Counted from the first letter of the stretch, positions 33,355 to 42,689 are shown. The stretch is 46,202 nt of DNA from Acidobacteriaceae bacterium (GCA_003151335.1 PLXE01000015.1:1-46202), one strand, 5' to 3'. Notes: generated by a model not told the origin, from the sequence alone. Program-made: numbers and translations.

Positions 33355-33648
33355 ACCGCGGGATCAAAGCACCCTCTTTGCCTTTAAGAATTGACGATTT
33401 TCGAAGACTTATTGACTTTTAATGCCTTTAAAAGTGAGTCTCCAGTCCCTTTCCGCTCAGCGACTTGTCCCCTGACTATCCCTATATCCGTTAAAGCCAA
33501 AGACGCTATAAACGCGCCTGTTAACGATATAGTTATCAGTCGCGAAATCTGGCGCAATTGAAACTTCGAAGCTAAATCATTCTGTGCCTTTGGGAGCCTG
33601 CACTTCCGCTGCGGATTGCGAGTGACATGGCGATTTCACCACACCAAA
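33355..33648. other. AT-rich non-coding stretch with inverted repeats, oriT candidate
   Basis: 294 bases between convergent genes, with lower GC than the surroundings. There are two inverted repeats: ACTTTTAA/TTAAAAGT (33415-33435, 5-base loop) and CTATATCCGTTAA/TTAACGATATAG (33482-33494 and 33521-33532, one bulged C). Convergent genes need no promoter here, so the AT richness is unexplained. Origins of transfer often look like this, but no nic consensus can be identified. Confidence 0.45.
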
Positions 33649-34110
33649 CTACTCTCCCCACTCGTTCCAATCGTAAGAAAGGTAAACCACCTGAGCACCT
33701 TCGGGTGCGTGTATCCTGATTTCCGCATATCTCTCTGGGTAGATGTAGTCGGGCGCGAACACTAGAGCGCCCGGCATGTCATAGAAGTTTTTACCGTCGA
33801 AACCTTGTGCTTCTGCGCGGAATCGGTAGCCAACGAAGCGATGAAAGCCTTCATATCCCTCTTGTGCCTTCCCTGTATGCACCTTACAAACCACGGCTGC
33901 TCCTTGTCGGGAACATGCTTCGAGAATCAGATACTTCTCCAATTGCGTGCCACTTGTGTCGATAACAAGTCCGGGGCCGCCTTTGAAGGTGGCGCGGGTG
34001 TAGACATTCTCATCAATAGCAGGCTTGCCCGTAGCCGCCTTGCTATCGCAACCAGTCAATAGTAGGGCAAGGATGAAAGAAATAGCTGCGGGCCCAAGCA
34101 CCTTCTTCAT
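33649..34110 (-). CDS. Hypothetical lipoprotein
   Basis: 153 residues. N-terminus 'KKVLGPAAISFILALLLTGC' is a clear lipoprotein signal with lipobox L-T-G-C. The mature domain is ~130 residues, beta-rich, with two cysteines ('LEACSRQGAAVVCKV') likely to form a disulphide. AAAGGAG precedes the ATG at 34110, which is preferred over the upstream start at 34140. It lies inside the element, in opposite orientation to the transfer genes. No specific function. Confidence 0.7.
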   Translation of the reverse strand: MKKVLGPAAISFILALLLTGCDSKAATGKPAIDENVYTRATFKGGPGLVIDTSGTQLEKYLILEACSRQGAAVVCKVHTGKAQEGYEGFHRFVGYRFRAEAQGFDGKNFYDMPGALVFAPDYIYPERYAEIRIHAPEGAQVVYLSYDWNEWGE

Positions 34111-34288
34111 GATGGTGCTCCTTTCGTTGGGCACAAGCACCGATGAAGCAACAAGTGCTCCAGCCCACCATCCCTAAATGGTAGCGGTCGGCCCACCACA
34201 TCTCAATCAAAATAGGCGATGTTCGGAGATTCGGACGAAGAAAACCTGAGGCTAGCACTCTGAACAAACCAAGTCGTACCCTATCAGG

Positions 34289-35014
34289 CTAGGGCAGAAG
34301 AATTCCTGGCAGAAGCTGCTCGGCTCGATCGGTTGCGCCCTGCAGTGCTATCTCCGCCGCACATTCGGGATCGTTGTTCTTTGGCGCATTGACGCGCGTG
34401 CTGACTGGATACGACTTCATCAGGTCAGGGTTGAACGGCCTTAGCATCTCCGACAGTGAATTGAGATCCTCGAATCCCGGATCCAGCCACAACTCGTAAT
34501 TATGACGTTCGAGAATCACCGGCATCCGGTCGTGCACAACGGCGAGCAACGAATTTGGTGTGGTCGTCAGGATCGAACAGGTTTCAACCGGGTTGCCGCT
34601 AGCATCCTTCCATCGGTCCCATATTCCAGCAAAGGCAAATAGCGAATCATCCTGCATCCCGAAATGAAAGGGCTGCTTGGCCTTCCCTGTTCGCGCCCAC
34701 TCATAAAATCCGTCTGCCGGTACGAGGCACCGGCGATTCTTGAAGGCTTCGCGGAAGGCCGGTTTGTCGGCGACCGTCTCGGAACGGGCATTGATCATCT
34801 TGTGGCCGATGCTCGCCTCCTTTGCCCAGTACGGGATTAAACCCCAACGAACCTGGGAGAACTCACGGTGGGGTCGAGAGGAGTCCTGGCGTATGATGCC
34901 GACGTCTTGGGAAGGAGCGATGTTGTAGCGCGGCTCCCAATCGACCTCGTTGGCCGTCTCGAAATATTCTTCGATCAGTTGCTTGCGTTTCGACAGGCGG
35001 TATCGACCACACAT
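34289..35014 (-). CDS. yedK: SRAP-family abasic-site protein (YedK/HMCES)
   Basis: 241 residues, normal SRAP length. Starts 'MCGRYRLSKRKQLIEEYF'; C2 is the residue that forms the thiazolidine crosslink with an abasic site once the methionine is removed. Also present are the family's 'NARSETVADKPAFREAF', 'CLVPADGFYEW' (active-site glutamate), 'LTTTPNSLLAVVHDRMPVIL' (active-site histidine). It shields abasic sites in single-stranded DNA. In a mobile element it may protect the transferred strand. The key residues are all present. Confidence 0.95.
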   Translation of the reverse strand: MCGRYRLSKRKQLIEEYFETANEVDWEPRYNIAPSQDVGIIRQDSSRPHREFSQVRWGLIPYWAKEASIGHKMINARSETVADKPAFREAFKNRRCLVPADGFYEWARTGKAKQPFHFGMQDDSLFAFAGIWDRWKDASGNPVETCSILTTTPNSLLAVVHDRMPVILERHNYELWLDPGFEDLNSLSEMLRPFNPDLMKSYPVSTRVNAPKNNDPECAAEIALQGATDRAEQLLPGILLP

Positions 35015-35232
35015 ATACGCTCCCCATGGAGTGACTGGAGTTGTGCAGCAGCCTGCTGCACAATCTGCTCCCCGAGTTGGGCCCGGCTCCTATTCTGCCT
35101 CTGCTCGACAGTCTCTGTGGCGATTCACCAATAAAGCTAGATGCCAAACGAAGCAACGCGCCACCCGTCGTTTCGATCATTATTGCAACGAGGGATACTC
35201 GCGCGCTACCGATTTGGAACCTGAAAACGAAC

Positions 35233-35532
35233 TCAAAACAGCTCGGGAAACTTCTTCCTGGTGTCATCCAAACGCAGCCGTCTCGCCAGCGCCAGAGAAT
35301 CGCTTAGCGTGGAGACCAGCTTCGGAGACGGCGACAGGTTCTCCACTCTGGCCAGTCTTACCGCAGCAATGAAAGCAGCGGCGAGGAACACCGCCAAGCC
35401 CGCCCGCCTCGGTTTCCCGTCAGTCTCTTCGCGCTGAAGTCCCACGCCCGAATCATGGCGAAGAAAAAGCGAATATACAATCGGGCTTTTGCTGCCGGGT
35501 GCGCACCGCCAGATTCGGATCCGTGTAATCAC
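35233..35532 (-). CDS. Possible small membrane protein
   Basis: Up to 99 residues with a hydrophobic stretch 'AGLAVFLAAAFIAAVRLA' and a polar C-terminus ending 'DDTRKKFPELF'. The start is uncertain (GTG at 35532 has no good Shine-Dalgarno). The rest of the 35015-35768 gap has no convincing gene and should hold the promoter of the primase operon. Weak call. Confidence 0.3.
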   Translation of the reverse strand: MITRIRIWRCAPGSKSPIVYSLFLRHDSGVGLQREETDGKPRRAGLAVFLAAAFIAAVRLARVENLSPSPKLVSTLSDSLALARRLRLDDTRKKFPELF

Positions 35533-35768
35533 ATCGCCAGCCGGTTCGCAGGATAGGCGTTCTCTTTCCCTCCTTTATATGTAGCTACCAATCCCCGAGG
35601 AGAACAGGCGGCTGGTTCCCCACAGCCGTCAATTCCGGCGTTCCAATCGACAGCAATAAGTGGTTATTGTCCAATGTGTTACAGAGAGGTGCCAGCCAGA
35701 TTTGACGGGACTTCGTTACCCGGCGAAACTGCGCCCAGTTAGCTCACGAAAGGAGGTACTGCGGAGCG

Positions 35769-36785
35769 ATGAGTGTCACCATCAACCAGCCGCGGGGACT
35801 GAACCTCCCCAAGCCAAAACCGCCCATCGTTCCGGTCACGAGCGAGAACGTTCGCGACTGGTGGGCTTTGTTCGTCAATCGCAAGGCGTACACCCGTCAA
35901 TCCGCCAACCCGCACCCGGAAACGGGACGCCATTACCACTACCAACCGAAGAATAAGGATGACGGCAGGCCGGTGGAGCTGGACCCCAACACGGTGCGCA
36001 AGCACCTGGCCGGCTGGCTGACCGTTGGCCTGTACGCCATCAACTCTCAATCCCAACGCTGTAAGTGGATTGCCATCGATGCCGACTACGATGACGCGTT
36101 CTTCGATCTTGGAAAGCTGAAAAGCGAACTCGAACTCGACGGAGTCTCAGCCGCGCTGGAGATGTCACGCCGTGGCGGACATCTTTGGATCCTGTGCGAG
36201 CAGCAGCTTCTGGCCGAGCAGTGCAGGGTCTACATCTATAATGTCGCGCTCCGGCTGGGCGTGCCCATCAAGGGAGCGTCAGGTCTGCGGGACGGCATCG
36301 AAATCTTCCCGCGCCAGGACAAACTCCGAACGGGGGAGTTCGGCAACGCCCTGCGTGGCCCGCTTGGAATTCATCGGGCCAACAACCACCGTTACTGGTT
36401 CTATGACGCACCCAGCGACATTACGTCGCAGCTGTCCTATCTCAAAAGCCTGAAGAAACTCACCGAGTCGGAACTGACACGGCTCAGCCGTGGCATGACC
36501 ATTCCCGAGGAGTTTCTCCGTAAACCAACCTCGGTCGAGCTGCCGCCACGGAGCTTCGATCCCAACCTCAAGCAGTTCTCCATCCTCGACTACGTCCGAA
36601 AGCCACGGCGAAAGGCGAGCGGGAACTACTACACTCAGTGTCCGTCCTGTGCGCAGGCGGGCAATGACCGGGCTGGCGATAATCTCGCCATCTCGATCAG
36701 CGATCCACGCAAGTACAAATGCTGGGCGGGCTGCACGAAGGAAATGATTCGTGCGGCTGTTGGCCAGCCAATTCGACGACCGTAA
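35769..36785 (+). CDS. Archaeo-eukaryotic-type primase with zinc ribbon
   Basis: 338 residues. The primase (AEP/PrimPol, TOTE-system-like) domain spans ~20-225: metal motif 'KWIAIDADYDDAF' (D104, D106), 'MSRRGGHLWILCEQ' (R135 and H138, the nucleotide-binding sHxH-like motif), and 'GIEIFPRQDKLRTGEFGNAL' (third motif). The C-terminal ~60 residues hold a CHC2-type zinc ribbon: 'TQCPSCAQAG' and 'YKCWAGCTK'. It would prime DNA synthesis on the element's single strand. AAAGGAGG lies upstream of the ATG at 35769. Similar primases occur in plasmids and conflict systems. Confidence 0.85.
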   Translation: MSVTINQPRGLNLPKPKPPIVPVTSENVRDWWALFVNRKAYTRQSANPHPETGRHYHYQPKNKDDGRPVELDPNTVRKHLAGWLTVGLYAINSQSQRCKWIAIDADYDDAFFDLGKLKSELELDGVSAALEMSRRGGHLWILCEQQLLAEQCRVYIYNVALRLGVPIKGASGLRDGIEIFPRQDKLRTGEFGNALRGPLGIHRANNHRYWFYDAPSDITSQLSYLKSLKKLTESELTRLSRGMTIPEEFLRKPTSVELPPRSFDPNLKQFSILDYVRKPRRKASGNYYTQCPSCAQAGNDRAGDNLAISISDPRKYKCWAGCTKEMIRAAVGQPIRRP

Positions 36786-36891
36786 GCAAAAGTGCTCACG
36801 GTCGGACGGATTTCTTCCCGTGCTGCCGCGAGCGAACGAAATCAACAATTCAAATCTGGCCCCACGAAGTGGGACCACAGGGAGCTTATCC

Positions 36892-37548
36892 ATGACTTCG
36901 CAGCAACTCGAGCTCATCGCTCGTCGCGGCTTGACTCTACCTGAACCAACCTTGACCCGTTTGCGCACCGTGGGCATCTGGTGCGAGGCGAATCTGACCC
37001 TTCAACGGCGCGACCAGGAATGGCTGATTCGCGGCCAGGAATCTGGAGGCGCCGTCAGTGACATTGGGCGCTACGTCAGCTTCTGCAAGGAGGACGGCAG
37101 CGCTCTCCCCTGGCTGCAGCCGATCAAGAACTTCATGCCCAACGGCCTGCACGCCATCCTGGTGGCGAGGGGGCCGGTGGTACGGCTGGACATGTACCGC
37201 TTCGAAACCAGCTACGACCTGCTGATCTCCGGGCACCACTTGGTAGCCGAAGAGGGAAAACAAAAACCAAGGATCGAGACCACCCTGATCTTCTTCCACC
37301 GCTTCGGCATCCTCGATCGTGAGCTGTGGGGCAAGGACAAGATGTTTCGCGGCGGGATCGCACCGCAGTTCTTTATGTCGAACGGCAGCGAAGCAAAAGT
37401 GCCGCACGTGTTTCAGCAAGCGGTTTACAAAATGACCGAAGCCGTCACGTGTACGAAGTGCAAACACCAACATCTACTGGAGCCGCCGGCGATCGAAGGG
37501 CCAGTTACTGACTTGGAAAACGTGAAGGTGTCGGCAGCGGTGGCATGA
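36892..37548 (+). CDS. Hypothetical zinc-ribbon protein downstream of primase
   Basis: 218 residues. C-terminal 'VTCTKCKHQHLLEPP' has a CxxC that could be half a zinc site. The N-terminal half includes 'LTRLRTVGIWCEANLTLQRR' and 'ESGGAVSDIGRYVSFCK'. No family recognised. GGGAG precedes the ATG at 36892; the frame opens earlier, overlapping the primase. It overlaps the next gene by 4 bases. Possibly part of the replication module. Confidence 0.55.
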   Translation: MTSQQLELIARRGLTLPEPTLTRLRTVGIWCEANLTLQRRDQEWLIRGQESGGAVSDIGRYVSFCKEDGSALPWLQPIKNFMPNGLHAILVARGPVVRLDMYRFETSYDLLISGHHLVAEEGKQKPRIETTLIFFHRFGILDRELWGKDKMFRGGIAPQFFMSNGSEAKVPHVFQQAVYKMTEAVTCTKCKHQHLLEPPAIEGPVTDLENVKVSAAVA

Positions 37549-37838
37549 AGGCAATGCACGATGATCCACGGCTTGCAATTCGATTGCTGACCTTGGGAGT
37601 GGCACTGCTGGCCTTCGGGCTCGGGTGCCACTTCTGGGCTGACAGGATATACCGCACAGCAGGACTGGCGATTGGCTCAGGCCAGATGTGTCGTTATGTC
37701 CTCGACAAACGCATCCGGGACGGCGAGCCGGAACAAAAGACAGAGACGCGGATGCGATGGATGAAGAGCTGCGATCACCTCACGGCTGTCGTGCTGGTGA
37801 TGGCGGTTATGCATGCACTTGCAACAGCATCGACGTGA
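37545..37838 (+). CDS. Small two-TM protein
   Basis: 97 residues with two hydrophobic segments ('LAIRLLTLGVALLAFGLGCH' and 'HLTAVVLVMAVMHALATAST') flanking a basic loop. The start overlaps the upstream stop (ATGA). Family not recognised. Confidence 0.6.
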   Translation: MKAMHDDPRLAIRLLTLGVALLAFGLGCHFWADRIYRTAGLAIGSGQMCRYVLDKRIRDGEPEQKTETRMRWMKSCDHLTAVVLVMAVMHALATAST

Positions 37839-38025
37839 CGCAAAGTCGCATTTCGGAAAGAAGGCTTCGAGTCGGGCGGTTCAGCTGCCGGCGGCTTATT
37901 CTGGAAGCGGTATCTGCAGTGCAATCTCGGATAGCTTCCGGCCGACAATATGCCCGGAACCGCGCCATTGCTACGACCTAGGTGTGCGACGACAAAAGCC
38001 TTTCAGCAGCCTTGGACAGATAGTG

Positions 38026-40170
38026 CTAGTTGAGCTCGAGGTCAACTCGCGTTTTCGTTCCACGAACAAACTGTTCCAAGTCGCTACGGATTGCTTGTGT
38101 ACGGTCGTTGAAAAGCGTTCGTAGTTCGGCAACCGGTGTGTTCGCAGAATCGACTTGTGGCATGCTGAGCGCGAGTGCTGTCGCCCACTCGTTGACTGTA
38201 AGCTCACCTAACTTGAACTCGTGTACGTTTTCAAGGAAGTTCTTTAGCGGTTTGTTGCTCTTCGAGATGTTGAAATTCTTTTCGAGCAGCATGCAGTTCC
38301 CAAGTTCGTTGACGATAGGGACCAACTCATCGATCTTCTCGACGGGAACGCCTGTTGGTGGCTTTGTCTTGAGCATGTCGAGCTTTGATTGCCACAGATC
38401 GCACGCAACTATGTGATCCACATCAAGGTGGTTTTGACGGCGGCTTTCTTCACGCAACGCCAGTCTGGCCTTTTTCCAGCGGTTCTGTTCCAGTCGATTC
38501 CATAGCCATAGAGCAGTGTAGTAGGTCCGAACCTGGTGCCGGTCATCAGCGTTGATGGCCGCCAGCCCGTTGACCGCAGCTTGTTCGAGGTCCTTCAGTT
38601 CCGATTCAAGGTGTTGCTTCAGGTCGGCAATAACATCAGACACGTCCGGCTTATTTGCAAGAGCCTGCGCACATGACGCAAGCCTCGTCGCGTAGCCGCC
38701 AAGGCTCTGTGCGCTCGCTGAAGCCCACACGCCGGCCCATTGCGAGCAAACCAGCCAGCGATCCATCCCTAGATCCAATATTCCGGCAAGGCTTTTGTCC
38801 ATCGAGTCCTTGTCCAACTCGTTGAGCCCACGCCCCTGCCGCCAACGGAGTGCAGCGAAATACCAGGCCCACAGATACGCCAACGCGTTCACCGACTGGT
38901 ATTGCTCCCGAAACCGCAGTCCCCGATCCCTCGCATGCCCGCAAACTTTAGTTGCAGCTTCCTCGACGAGGGGCCAGTTTTCCGAAACGTTCGCCGCCAT
39001 CGGCCGAATGGCCGCGCCCCTCATGAGATCATCGTTGTTTAGCAGTTTGCCGGAATTGAACGAAACGGACCAGACGAAACTGATGGCGGAGACCACGTCC
39101 TCGACAGAGATCGGTACCAACAACTCTTCGAGTTCTCGCGCCAGCTGTTCCACGCATACTTTGGCGCTATGGTTTTGGGTGCGGGCCGTATTCCAGCCGA
39201 CTTTGAGCCAGGCGAAAGTGATGTCCTCGCGTGTCAATGTCCGCCCCGCGGTGTTCAAGCGCGTAAAAATGTTGACAATAGCGTCGTTGTACGAGTCGCG
39301 TGCTCCGAGTGCTTCTTCGTGTTCTGCCAATTCGAGGTAGGTTACGCGCGTTTGCTTAACGTCCTTTAGAGCCATAAGCAGTGCGCCAATCGGTCGTTTC
39401 TGAGATTCTCGCACGCCATCCGGAACGCCGTGCTCCTGAAGAATTGAACTCGCGAGGTCCTCGGCTTGGTACGAATCGATGCCTGCCTGCTCCGGTGCCC
39501 GCTCCCAAAGTCTCGCGAGCCGGACAAATCGACCGATGCTCCCTGACGCTTTCTGTAATGGCTCAATATAGTTGGGGGGCTTGTCTAGCGCTGACTGGCC
39601 GTTCGCGTCGTCTGTGACAACCCAACGAAGAACTGCTGTATATTCGATCGAAGGGGCCCGCTTTGTTTTGGCATAGGCCTCGGTAAGCGCAGGTACATCG
39701 ACACACAAGCAGCCCAGCGACCAGTGGGGCCGCCCCCGAGGTCCACGCGGCTTCGTGCCGCTAAGGTGCTCATGCCACGCACGATCAAGTAGTTTGAATC
39801 CCCATCCGTCTCCACCGAACGCAAGCAACAGACTCTGAACGCGCTGTTGGCCGTCTAGGACCATATGAAACGCAGCAGGTGGGTGCTTCGCACTGATTAG
39901 CTGTCCGTCAGCTTCTCCAGTTCGGTCGACGACTGCCCAGAAGGATCGTGCCAGCCCCCTCGCAGGATCATCGGACTTCACCTTCCAGGTTAGTAGAGTT
40001 CCAAAGGGCCAGCCGCGTATGAGCGAGTCGACCAGGAGAACCACTTGAATTGGGTCCCAGATATAAGGGCGTTGCAGGTTCGGGATGAGGAGAGTGGCGT
40101 CCTCGTTCTTCCCAGACATTGCGAGCAGTTCCTTGAGAGGTCTGTGCTGGTCGCCATAAATTGTTGCCAT
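38026..40170 (-). CDS. GmrSD-like DUF262/DUF1524 restriction protein
   Basis: 714 residues. The N-terminal DUF262 domain has 'NLQRPYIWDPIQVVLLVDSL' (QRPY, 33-36) and 'VLDGQQRVQSLLLAF' (DGQQR, 106-110), the ParB-like nucleotide-binding signatures. The C-terminal DUF1524 HNH-type nuclease has 'HLDVDHIVACD' (D585, H586) and 'ELGNCMLLEKNFNISKSNK'. GmrSD enzymes cleave glucosylated-modified phage DNA in an NTP-dependent manner, so this is probable anti-phage cargo. No Shine-Dalgarno is obvious before the ATG at 40170. It lies among leftward genes, opposite to the primase operon. Confidence 0.9.
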   Translation of the reverse strand: MATIYGDQHRPLKELLAMSGKNEDATLLIPNLQRPYIWDPIQVVLLVDSLIRGWPFGTLLTWKVKSDDPARGLARSFWAVVDRTGEADGQLISAKHPPAAFHMVLDGQQRVQSLLLAFGGDGWGFKLLDRAWHEHLSGTKPRGPRGRPHWSLGCLCVDVPALTEAYAKTKRAPSIEYTAVLRWVVTDDANGQSALDKPPNYIEPLQKASGSIGRFVRLARLWERAPEQAGIDSYQAEDLASSILQEHGVPDGVRESQKRPIGALLMALKDVKQTRVTYLELAEHEEALGARDSYNDAIVNIFTRLNTAGRTLTREDITFAWLKVGWNTARTQNHSAKVCVEQLARELEELLVPISVEDVVSAISFVWSVSFNSGKLLNNDDLMRGAAIRPMAANVSENWPLVEEAATKVCGHARDRGLRFREQYQSVNALAYLWAWYFAALRWRQGRGLNELDKDSMDKSLAGILDLGMDRWLVCSQWAGVWASASAQSLGGYATRLASCAQALANKPDVSDVIADLKQHLESELKDLEQAAVNGLAAINADDRHQVRTYYTALWLWNRLEQNRWKKARLALREESRRQNHLDVDHIVACDLWQSKLDMLKTKPPTGVPVEKIDELVPIVNELGNCMLLEKNFNISKSNKPLKNFLENVHEFKLGELTVNEWATALALSMPQVDSANTPVAELRTLFNDRTQAIRSDLEQFVRGTKTRVDLELN

Positions 40171-40339
40171 GCGGAAAGTCTAGCCGTAGCTCACCACAAA
40201 ACTCCAGAAAAATTGTGCCAGAGTGACCGATACCCTGAAGTTACGAAATCGTAGGCCGCAGGAAGTCTATCGCCGCAGGTTCTGGCGTGCTGATCGCTCC
40301 TTCAAATTGCGAGCTGACGGGTGGTGGTGAGACAGATAT

Positions 40340-40852
40340 TTAGGATTCCTTGTCCCCGCTCGATGCGGGATTACGGCGTGCGTAGTGGAAACCACAATGA
40401 GATGCACCGCCAAGGATTGTCTGCGGGCGTTCCAAGCTGATGTTTGAGTTGAACCCCCCGATCAAAGCAGCATCGCGCCCGCAAGAAAGAACCGCTCCCA
40501 GCTCGCTTAGGCCAAGTGATTCGTACATTTCGGCGTAGCGGCATCGAGTGACGTTGAAGCGCAATTCGTCCTCGCTTTCGGCGAGCACTTCGATCTCCAG
40601 CGCACCTTCCTTAGTCCAGCTTGGCAGGACCACAGCGAATTGTTGGAGGCTGTTGCTCCCACTGATCTGCACCAATTGCCTGCCCTGATCCTTCGCAATC
40701 CCCACAATTGTCTCGCGCACAATCTGCAGGACCCTCTCCCGGCCGAATTCGCTGCCTAACGCCTCGACCAAAGGCGCCAATATCCGCGCTTCGATCTCCC
40801 GCCGTTTCAGCACTCCAACCTCGTTGAGCTCGATGTCACGGGTGTCATTCAT
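40340..40852 (-). CDS. L-2-amino-thiazoline-4-carboxylate hydrolase family protein
   Basis: 170 residues. The C-terminal ~75 residues carry the family pattern 'RFNVTRCRYAEMYESLGLSE' then 'GAVLSCGRDAALIGGFN' and 'GASHCGFHYA', with three conserved cysteines. ATC hydrolase opens the thiazoline ring of a cysteine precursor in pseudomonads. Most family members outside that pathway have no known role. It lies 170 bases upstream of the GmrSD-like gene on the same strand, but is probably independent of it. Confidence 0.85.
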   Translation of the reverse strand: MNDTRDIELNEVGVLKRREIEARILAPLVEALGSEFGRERVLQIVRETIVGIAKDQGRQLVQISGSNSLQQFAVVLPSWTKEGALEIEVLAESEDELRFNVTRCRYAEMYESLGLSELGAVLSCGRDAALIGGFNSNISLERPQTILGGASHCGFHYARRNPASSGDKES

Positions 40853-40963
40853 TGGAGTCCCCCTCCAAATTCACAAGCCATACGACGTTGACACAAGACT
40901 GCTGTCTGCGTGTCAGCGAATCAATCCCCAGAGCAAACCCCAAAACAACCTAGGAGATTTCCC

Positions 40964-41179
40964 ATGGCAACCATGTCCGCTGCCCGCATCCGTTCCCTGC
41001 ATCGTCGCCACGCTGAGGCGCACGAAGCTTTATATCACTTCACCGCCTTGCGAAATTCAGTTGCTGTTGCCGCTCATTCGCCGGGAACAAGATCCATTGA
41101 GTGCAAGCCGAGTCCCTCGGCAGATGAGCGATTTCGTGCGGCTCTCCGCAGAGAGCTTGTACGGGCAGGACTCGTCTGA
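40964..41179 (+). CDS. Small basic hypothetical protein
   Basis: 71 residues, His/Arg-rich helix 'AARIRSLHRRHAEAHEALYH' at the N-terminus and 'ERFRAALRRELVRAGL' at the end. AGGAG precedes the ATG at 40964. It is 76 bases ahead of ssb and probably in its operon. No family recognised. Confidence 0.45.
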   Translation: MATMSAARIRSLHRRHAEAHEALYHFTALRNSVAVAAHSPGTRSIECKPSPSADERFRAALRRELVRAGLV

Positions 41180-41255
41180 GTTCCTCAAGTTCACACACAA
41201 GAGGGGATGCTTCGGCGTCCTCTCTCCATTTCACAACAAAGGAGAACAACACCCC

Positions 41256-41672
41256 ATGCAGAAGTTTCTGCTGATCGGATACCTGGGTAAAGACCCAGAA
41301 ATGAAGTACACCCCTGGAGGCACCGCCATCACCACCTTTTCGGTGGCCAGCGCCGAGCGCTGGAAGAACAACGGCGGCGAGCTTCAGGAACACACAGAAT
41401 GGTTCAACGTTAAGAGCTTCGGCCGGCGAGCTGAAGTCGCTGCTGAGTTCCTTAAGAAAGGAAGCCGTGTCTTCCTGGAAGGCCGGCAGCGGATCGAGTC
41501 GTGGGACGACAAGAAGTCCGGCGAGAAGAAGTACAGGTGCTTCCTCTATGTCGACAAAATCGAGTTCCTGGGCGACTCCAACCGCAACGGCCAGAATGGC
41601 GAGCTCGCTAAGGATCAGTCCCACAGCCAGGAAGATCCCGCCATGATCGGAGATTCCGACATTCCGTTCTGA
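41256..41672 (+). CDS. ssb: Single-stranded DNA-binding protein
   Basis: 138 residues. OB-fold SSB: 'FLLIGYLGKDPEMKYTPGG', 'TTFSVASAERW', 'HTEWFNVKSFGRRAEVAAEF' and 'RVFLEGRQRIESWDDKKSG'. A short acidic tail ends in D-I-P-F, the partner-binding tip. It coats element single-stranded DNA during transfer and recombination. AAAGGAG precedes the ATG at 41256; upstream open frame is noise. Followed 66 bases later by the Rad52-like gene. Confidence 0.96.
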   Translation: MQKFLLIGYLGKDPEMKYTPGGTAITTFSVASAERWKNNGGELQEHTEWFNVKSFGRRAEVAAEFLKKGSRVFLEGRQRIESWDDKKSGEKKYRCFLYVDKIEFLGDSNRNGQNGELAKDQSHSQEDPAMIGDSDIPF

Positions 41673-41738
41673 GCGGACCTTCTTTCCCGCTCTGAACCCC
41701 CAACAGCTTGCTTAACCAAGCGAAGGAGACCTCTTTCG

Positions 41739-42689
41739 ATGAAGAAACTCAGCAATGAAGAACTCCTGGTCGAACTGGAAGTGCCATTTCCGGTCGACCA
41801 GGTGCTGTGGCGGGTGACCAACACCGCCAACAACCGCACCCGTGGGCAGGTCGTGCCCTACGCCGATCCGCGCGCTTACACCGATCGTCTCAACGGACTC
41901 GTAACAGCCCAGGGCTGGACGCGCAGCTATGAGACGACCACGATGAACAACATCACCCGCCACAAGCGTAACAGCGAGATCGTCACGGGCAAGATTCTAG
42001 TGATCTGCAAAGTGACCATCGAAGGCCTTGGAACCCACTCGGGAACCGGCGAAGAGTGGGCGGACGAAGAGAACGCAATGACTTCAGCAGAAGCACAGGC
42101 GTTCAAACGAGCTTGCTCCTGTTTTGGCCTGGGGCGCTGCTTTTATGACTTCGACGCGCCTTGGGTGGATCTGGACGACAAGGGCCGTCCGAAGAACGCT
42201 CCAGCCCTTCCACCCTGGTTGATACCGGAAAACTGGCGAAAGGGAGCACGTCCGTCCGGAAAGGCGGGCGGTGCGAACGGAAGCGCCACGCTGTCGCGCG
42301 CGGCTGGCGGAACCAACGGCCGTGCGAACGGCAACGGATCCAACGGCAACGACGCCGACTTGGACAAACGCATTTCCGCTTTGGAAGAATCTGTCGGCGG
42401 CAAGCTGTACCGATGGGTTCTACGGGAATACGGCCATGCCAACAAGCCTCACCTGGTACGCGACATCCAGCAAAAGAAGAAGATTCTCGATGTGCTGGAG
42501 TCGGCCACGCGAGGCCTGCGCCGCATGGAGGTCGTCCTCGATCGCGTCCCAGAGCAGCAGGTCGGCGCCTTGCTGGCAAAGCTGCAAGCCCCGCCACTGA
42601 ATGAAATCGCCGACATGCCGACGCTGGTCCAAGTTGTTCAGGGTCTGGAAGGTATCGTCAACAACGGTTCCCATCCCAACGCAGCCTGA
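41739..42689 (+). CDS. Rad52/Rad22-like single-strand annealing protein
   Basis: 316 residues. The N-terminal ~150 residues match Rad52_Rad22: 'PYADPRAYTDRLNGLVTAQG' and 'WADEENAMTSAEAQAFKRAC' followed by 'FGLGRCFY'. A Gly/Asn-rich linker leads to a helical C-terminal region (~220-316). It would anneal complementary strands. With SSB it forms an annealing pair, as in phages and ICEs. The start at 41739 has GGAG upstream. Confidence 0.88.
   Translation: MKKLSNEELLVELEVPFPVDQVLWRVTNTANNRTRGQVVPYADPRAYTDRLNGLVTAQGWTRSYETTTMNNITRHKRNSEIVTGKILVICKVTIEGLGTHSGTGEEWADEENAMTSAEAQAFKRACSCFGLGRCFYDFDAPWVDLDDKGRPKNAPALPPWLIPENWRKGARPSGKAGGANGSATLSRAAGGTNGRANGNGSNGNDADLDKRISALEESVGGKLYRWVLREYGHANKPHLVRDIQQKKKILDVLESATRGLRRMEVVLDRVPEQQVGALLAKLQAPPLNEIADMPTLVQVVQGLEGIVNNGSHPNAA

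Noticed and set aside
40824-41255. Upstream extension of the ssb frame
   Set aside because: The extension overlaps the divergent ATC-hydrolase start and a small gene; SSB homology begins exactly at the ATG at 41256 with its own Shine-Dalgarno.
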